DNA of 64,000 nt from an uncultured Clostridia bacterium. Lineage in GTDB: Bacteria; Bacillota; Clostridia; Oscillospirales; Oscillospiraceae. How positions within the stretch are numbered: position 1 is the first letter of the stretch; each line of letters opens with the position of its first letter. The DNA lies in NCBI GenBank assembly GCA_946531435.1, contig CAMNAO010000001.1, forward strand, positions 172,039 to 236,038. Reading direction: 5' to 3'. The notes under the pieces are model-generated. The model saw nothing but the letters and a program-made list of their open reading frames with translations. It did not search any database and was not told the origin of the DNA. This document shows, piece by piece, positions 61,333-64,000 of this stretch. The position numbers and the translations under genes were made by a program.

Positions 61333-61692
61333 CTATAAAGTAAATGCGTTTTCCAGATGTTCGATCCGAGGGGCCCGGAAATCCTCGCCGTAATAGACCT
61401 CGATCACGTCAAAACGGGGCTGCAGCTCACTGCGGGTCTCGGCCAGCCAGAACCGGGCCGTGACGGCGATGCGCCGCTGCTTCGCGGGGGTCACCGCCTC
61501 CCGCGCCAGGGCAAAACGGGCGTCCTTCCGGGTCTTGACCTCCACAAAGATGAGGAATTCTCCCCTGGATGCGATGAGGTCGATCTCCCCAAAGCGGCAG
61601 CGGTAGCCCTGGGCCAGAATGCGATAGCCCTTTTTCTGCAAGTATTCCGCCGCCTTCTCCTCGCCCCAGCGGCCAATCAGCTTTCGATCCAT
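61333..61692 (-). CDS. YraN/UPF0102 family nuclease-like protein
   Basis: The 119-residue protein has the restriction-endonuclease-like fold pattern of YraN: GRWGEEKAAEYLQKKGYRIL, then CRFGEIDLIASRGEFLIFVEVKTR (split here as CRFGEIDLIA and FVEVKTR), with the Asp and Glu-x-Lys of the nuclease site. In many genomes it lies next to rnhB, as here. Its true substrate is unsettled. Confidence 0.93.
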   Translation of the reverse strand: MDRKLIGRWGEEKAAEYLQKKGYRILAQGYRCRFGEIDLIASRGEFLIFVEVKTRKDARFALAREAVTPAKQRRIAVTARFWLAETRSELQPRFDVIEVYYGEDFRAPRIEHLENAFTL

Positions 61693-61701
61693 CGCCCTGC
61701 C

Positions 61702-62313
61702 TCAATGCAGCTTCTTCAAAAAGCTGCGGCGGTGCTCCTCGGTGGGGCCCAGCTCCCGCAGGGCTTCGTAATGCTGCTTTGTCCCGTAGCCCTTGTGCTT
61801 TTCAAAGCCATAGCCGGGGTAACGCCGGGCATAAGCCTCCATATAGCGGTCCCGGCTGACCTTGGCCAGAATGGAGGCCGCGGCAATGCTGGCGGATTTC
61901 CCATCCCCGCCCACCAGGGTGCGGCAGGGGCCGGGGATCCCCTCTGCGCGGTTGCCGTCGATGAGCCGCAGCTCCGGCTGGGGGTCCAGCATCCCGATGG
62001 CCCGGGTCATGGCCAGATAGGTGGCGTTCAGAATGTTGACCTCGTCGATCTCCTGTGCCGTAGCCCAGGCGATCCCGTAAGAGACGGCAGCGGCCACAAT
62101 CTCCTCAAAAAGCTCCTCCCGCCGTTTGGGGCTCAGCTTCTTGGAGTCGTCCAGGCCCTGGATACGGGGCTGGGAAGGCAGGATCACCGCCGCGGCATAC
62201 ACCGGCCCCACCAGGGGGCCGCGGCCCGCCTCATCCACGCCGCAGAAGAGGCCCACCCCCTCCCGGTGAAGGGCGTCGTCAAAGAGGTAGAGGTCCGGCT
62301 TTTCCCGCTTCAT
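61702..62313 (-). CDS. rnhB: Ribonuclease HII
   Basis: RNase HII removes ribonucleotides and RNA-DNA junctions. The 203-residue protein has CGVDEAGRGPLVGPVYAAAV with the catalytic Asp27 and Glu28, DDSKKLSPKRREE, and LIDGNRA/SIAAASILAKVSRD with the further acidic and basic residues. It overlaps rbgA by 4 bp. Confidence 0.97.
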   Translation of the reverse strand: MKREKPDLYLFDDALHREGVGLFCGVDEAGRGPLVGPVYAAAVILPSQPRIQGLDDSKKLSPKRREELFEEIVAAAVSYGIAWATAQEIDEVNILNATYLAMTRAIGMLDPQPELRLIDGNRAEGIPGPCRTLVGGDGKSASIAAASILAKVSRDRYMEAYARRYPGYGFEKHKGYGTKQHYEALRELGPTEEHRRSFLKKLH

Positions 62314-63164
62314 TCCTCCGGCACCTCCAGGCTCAGCCGCCCAAGCTTGCCGGAGCGGAAGTCATCCACCACCGTGGCGGCGGTGCGTTCATAGTCAGGA
62401 TCGCCGCCCCGGACCCGGTATCCCCGGCGAAGGGCGATCTCCTCCAAAACCTCCAACGGGGTCTCCCCCTCCCTGGGGGTGACGCCGTAGCGGTCGCCCA
62501 GGGCCTCGGGATAGCGCCCCTCCAGACGCTTCACCAGGGCCACGGCCAGATCCCAGGTATCGGTGATCTCATCCTTGATGGCCCCGGTAAGGGCCAGATT
62601 CTCCCCGATCACCGCCTCAGAGAGCTTGGGCCAGAGAATGCCGGGGGTATCCAGGAGCTCAAACTCCTGGGTCACCCGGATCCACTGCCTGCCTCGCGTA
62701 ACGCCGGGCCGGTTGGCGGCCTCCGCCGCCTTGCGCCCCGCCATGCGATTGATGAGAGAGGACTTTCCCACGTTGGGAATGCCCACGATCATGGCCCGGA
62801 GGGTGCGTCCGGTCTGTCCTTTTTCCTGATAGGCGCGGATCTTCTCCTCCAAAAGGCTGCGGATGGCGCCGGGAATGGCACCTACGCCCTTGCCGCTCCT
62901 GCAGTCGGTGGTGATGGCGCCGGCCCCCTCCCGTGAAAACCATGCCGCCCAGCGCCGGGTCACATCGGGATCCGCCTGATCCGCCCGGTTCAGCACCACC
63001 AGCCGGGGCTTGTCCCCGGCGATGCGAGGGAGCTCCGGATTCCGGCTGGAGCGGGGAATGCGGGCGTCCAGAAGCTCGATCACCGCGTCCACAGCCCGGA
63101 TATCGTTCTCCATCTGGCGAACAGCCTTGGCCATGTGCCCCGGATACCAGTTGATGTCTGCCAT
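62310..63164 (-). CDS. rbgA: Ribosome-biogenesis GTPase YlqF/RbgA
   Basis: RbgA is a circularly permuted GTPase that matures the 50S subunit. The 284-residue protein has INWYPGHMAKAVRQ at the start, G4 early (VVLNRADQAD), then G1 GIPNVGKSSLINRM (about 127-140) and G3 DTPGILWPKL, the permuted order. AGGAG precedes the start, which overlaps the lepB stop by one base. The lepB-rbgA-rnhB order is typical of Firmicutes. Confidence 0.96.
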   Translation of the reverse strand: MADINWYPGHMAKAVRQMENDIRAVDAVIELLDARIPRSSRNPELPRIAGDKPRLVVLNRADQADPDVTRRWAAWFSREGAGAITTDCRSGKGVGAIPGAIRSLLEEKIRAYQEKGQTGRTLRAMIVGIPNVGKSSLINRMAGRKAAEAANRPGVTRGRQWIRVTQEFELLDTPGILWPKLSEAVIGENLALTGAIKDEITDTWDLAVALVKRLEGRYPEALGDRYGVTPREGETPLEVLEEIALRRGYRVRGGDPDYERTAATVVDDFRSGKLGRLSLEVPEE

Positions 63165-63754
63165 TACTCCACTCCTCCGAACCTTCCGTAGCTTCTGGCC
63201 CCGGTGACGGGGTCAACGCTGAAAAGGATCCAGAATACCTTTCCGATGATGCTCCGCTCATCCACCACGCCGATGGCGGAGCTTCTGCTGTCGGTGGAGG
63301 CGTTGCGGTTATCCCCCATGACGAAGACACAGCCCTCGGGCACCGTCAGGGGGCCCTCGAAATTCTCCCGGTCATGGGTCTTCTCCGCGATATAGTCCTC
63401 CTCTTGAGCGATCCCGTTGACGTAGACCACGCCCGCGTCAAAATCGATGTCCACCGTGTCGCCGCCCAGGGCGATGATCCGCTTGACGAGGGGCGTCTCG
63501 CTGTAGCGTTTTTGCCGCAGCACCACGATGTCCCCCGCGGCGGGGTGATAAAACAGGTCCGAAACAACGACCTCGTCCCCGTTGAGGAGGGTGGGCTTCA
63601 TGGAGCTGCCTTCCACCGTGATGGGCCGCAGGAACAGGGTGAAAATCAGGATCCCCACCGTCACCGCGTAGACCAGACTCTGCACCCAGTCCAGAAGGGA
63701 AAAGGCGTCATTCTTGTTTTTTTCGCGCCCCTGGGCCTTCCGATCTTCTTCCAT
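63164..63754 (-). CDS. lepB: Signal peptidase I
   Basis: LepB removes signal peptides outside the membrane. The 196-residue protein has one N-terminal helix (about 25-43), the catalytic Ser51 in VEGSSMKPTL, Lys91 in PLVKRIIALGGD and the box E FVMGDNRNASTDSR. I start it at the ATG at 63754 with a near-perfect GGGAGGTGAT; the frame upstream is open but contains the promoter. Confidence 0.95.
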   Translation of the reverse strand: MEEDRKAQGREKNKNDAFSLLDWVQSLVYAVTVGILIFTLFLRPITVEGSSMKPTLLNGDEVVVSDLFYHPAAGDIVVLRQKRYSETPLVKRIIALGGDTVDIDFDAGVVYVNGIAQEEDYIAEKTHDRENFEGPLTVPEGCVFVMGDNRNASTDSRSSAIGVVDERSIIGKVFWILFSVDPVTGARSYGRFGGVE

Positions 63755-63796
63755 AGCAGCATCACCTCCCGGGATTGTCCAATCATTCAATTTTAT

Positions 63797-63825
63797 ATTA
63801 TATCTCAATTTTACCGGATAGAAAA
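63797..63825 (-). promoter_or_regulatory. Promoter of the lepB operon
   Basis: Minus-strand consensus TATAAT (63797-63802) lies 17 bp from a weak TTTTCT (63820-63825). Confidence 0.65.
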
Positions 63826-63851
63826 GAGCAAAACATGAAAAAACGGTAAAC

Positions 63852-63878
63852 AAAAAGCCCGCGAGGAAACTCGCAGGC
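63852..63878 (-). terminator. Intrinsic terminator for an upstream minus-strand gene
   Basis: GCCCGCGAG (63857-63865) pairs with CTCGCAGGC (63870-63878) with one mismatch around GAAA, and five T follow on the minus strand. The gene it serves lies beyond the window. Confidence 0.75.
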
Positions 63879-63879
63879 C

Positions 63880-63961
63880 TGAGCGTGCAGACAAAGCCCG
63901 GATGATGAGAAGAAACACGGAAACGCAGGTATTTCCCCAGACACCGTAGGGGCGGCTATCA
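63880..63961 (+). repeat. 82-bp dispersed repeat, copy 2 (interrupted)
   Basis: It matches 41820-41901 with five differences and again starts one or two bases after a terminator stem. The match stops at GGCGGCTATCA, in the middle of what is a palindrome in copy 1. Confidence 0.9.
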
Positions 63962-64000
63962 TGTCAAGAGAAACATGGTATACAGGAGTGAAGGTACATG
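63962..64000 (+). other. Possible start of an inserted element or gene
   Basis: After the broken repeat the sequence changes to TGTCAAGAGAAACATGG and contains AGGAG nine bases before an ATG at 63998-64000, the last codon visible. This looks like the left end and first codon of another element or gene that continues beyond the window. Confidence 0.3.

Noticed and set aside
63880..64000. Group II (class C) intron inserted after a terminator
   Set aside because: Class C introns do target terminators, but the 5' boundary does not show the GUGCG-type intron start.

Overview
The window is GC-rich bacterial DNA with Firmicutes-type gene order. It most likely comes from an anaerobic gut Clostridia member near the Oscillospiraceae. 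The support is a sporulation gene (ytfJ/gerW beside its DUF2953 partner), scpA-scpB, an ispH-rpsA fusion, a tig-clpP-clpX-lon array, a DUF1540 mini-protein, a PyrR attenuator, an Rnf complex and lipoprotein signal peptides. The family-level placement is inference; no rRNA is present. I found no rRNA, tRNA, CRISPR array or prophage.

Layout. 1-9.1 kb: a truncated unknown gene, a DUF4353 lipoprotein, a fructokinase-like kinase, single-chain L-serine dehydratase, then an XRE regulator divergent from an unusual esterase / Sel1-repeat / ceramidase-like operon, closed by an inverted pair of intergenic repeats. 9.1-17.8 kb: one minus-strand operon rnfC-rnfDG(fused)-rnfE-rnfA-rnfB-nrfA-resB-ccsA behind a clear promoter. 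It joins an ion-pumping ferredoxin:NAD oxidoreductase to a pentahaem ammonia-forming nitrite reductase and a cytochrome c synthase. 17.9-24.3 kb: a DUF3048 lipoprotein, an XpaC-like protein, a small unknown protein, then murI, a DUF1934 protein and argS. 24.6-29.8 kb: a polar amino acid ABC transporter, lgt, galM and an ECF S component. 29.8-34.5 kb: a three-subunit molybdenum hydroxylase (xanthine dehydrogenase family) behind a Crp/Fnr-type regulator gene, with dyads at both promoters. 34.8-41.7 kb: a secreted CHAP/ricin/cell-wall-repeat protein, pyrR-uraA under a PyrR attenuator, and pcrA.

42.2-59.2 kb: a long, tightly packed minus-strand housekeeping array: a phosphoesterase, tig, clpP, clpX, lon, engB, a site-2 protease, scpA, scpB, a DUF2953 gene, ytfJ, dacF, a pseudouridine synthase, an RpiR regulator, an HI0933-type flavoprotein, cmk and ispH-rpsA. 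Many genes overlap by 1-14 bp, implying translational coupling. 59.3-63.8 kb: a DUF1540 gene, a repeat-rich gap, then lepB-rbgA-rnhB-yraN-thrC on the minus strand.

The accessory interest lies in (i) the Rnf-NrfA-cytochrome synthase operon with its RnfD-RnfG fusion, (ii) the esterase/Sel1/ceramidase-like operon, (iii) the Crp-type regulator and molybdenum hydroxylase circuit, and (iv) several families of hairpin-rich intergenic repeats. These include an 82-bp sequence present twice, each time at the base of an intrinsic terminator, with the second copy apparently interrupted at the end of the window. Functions were assigned by reading motifs, without database searches.
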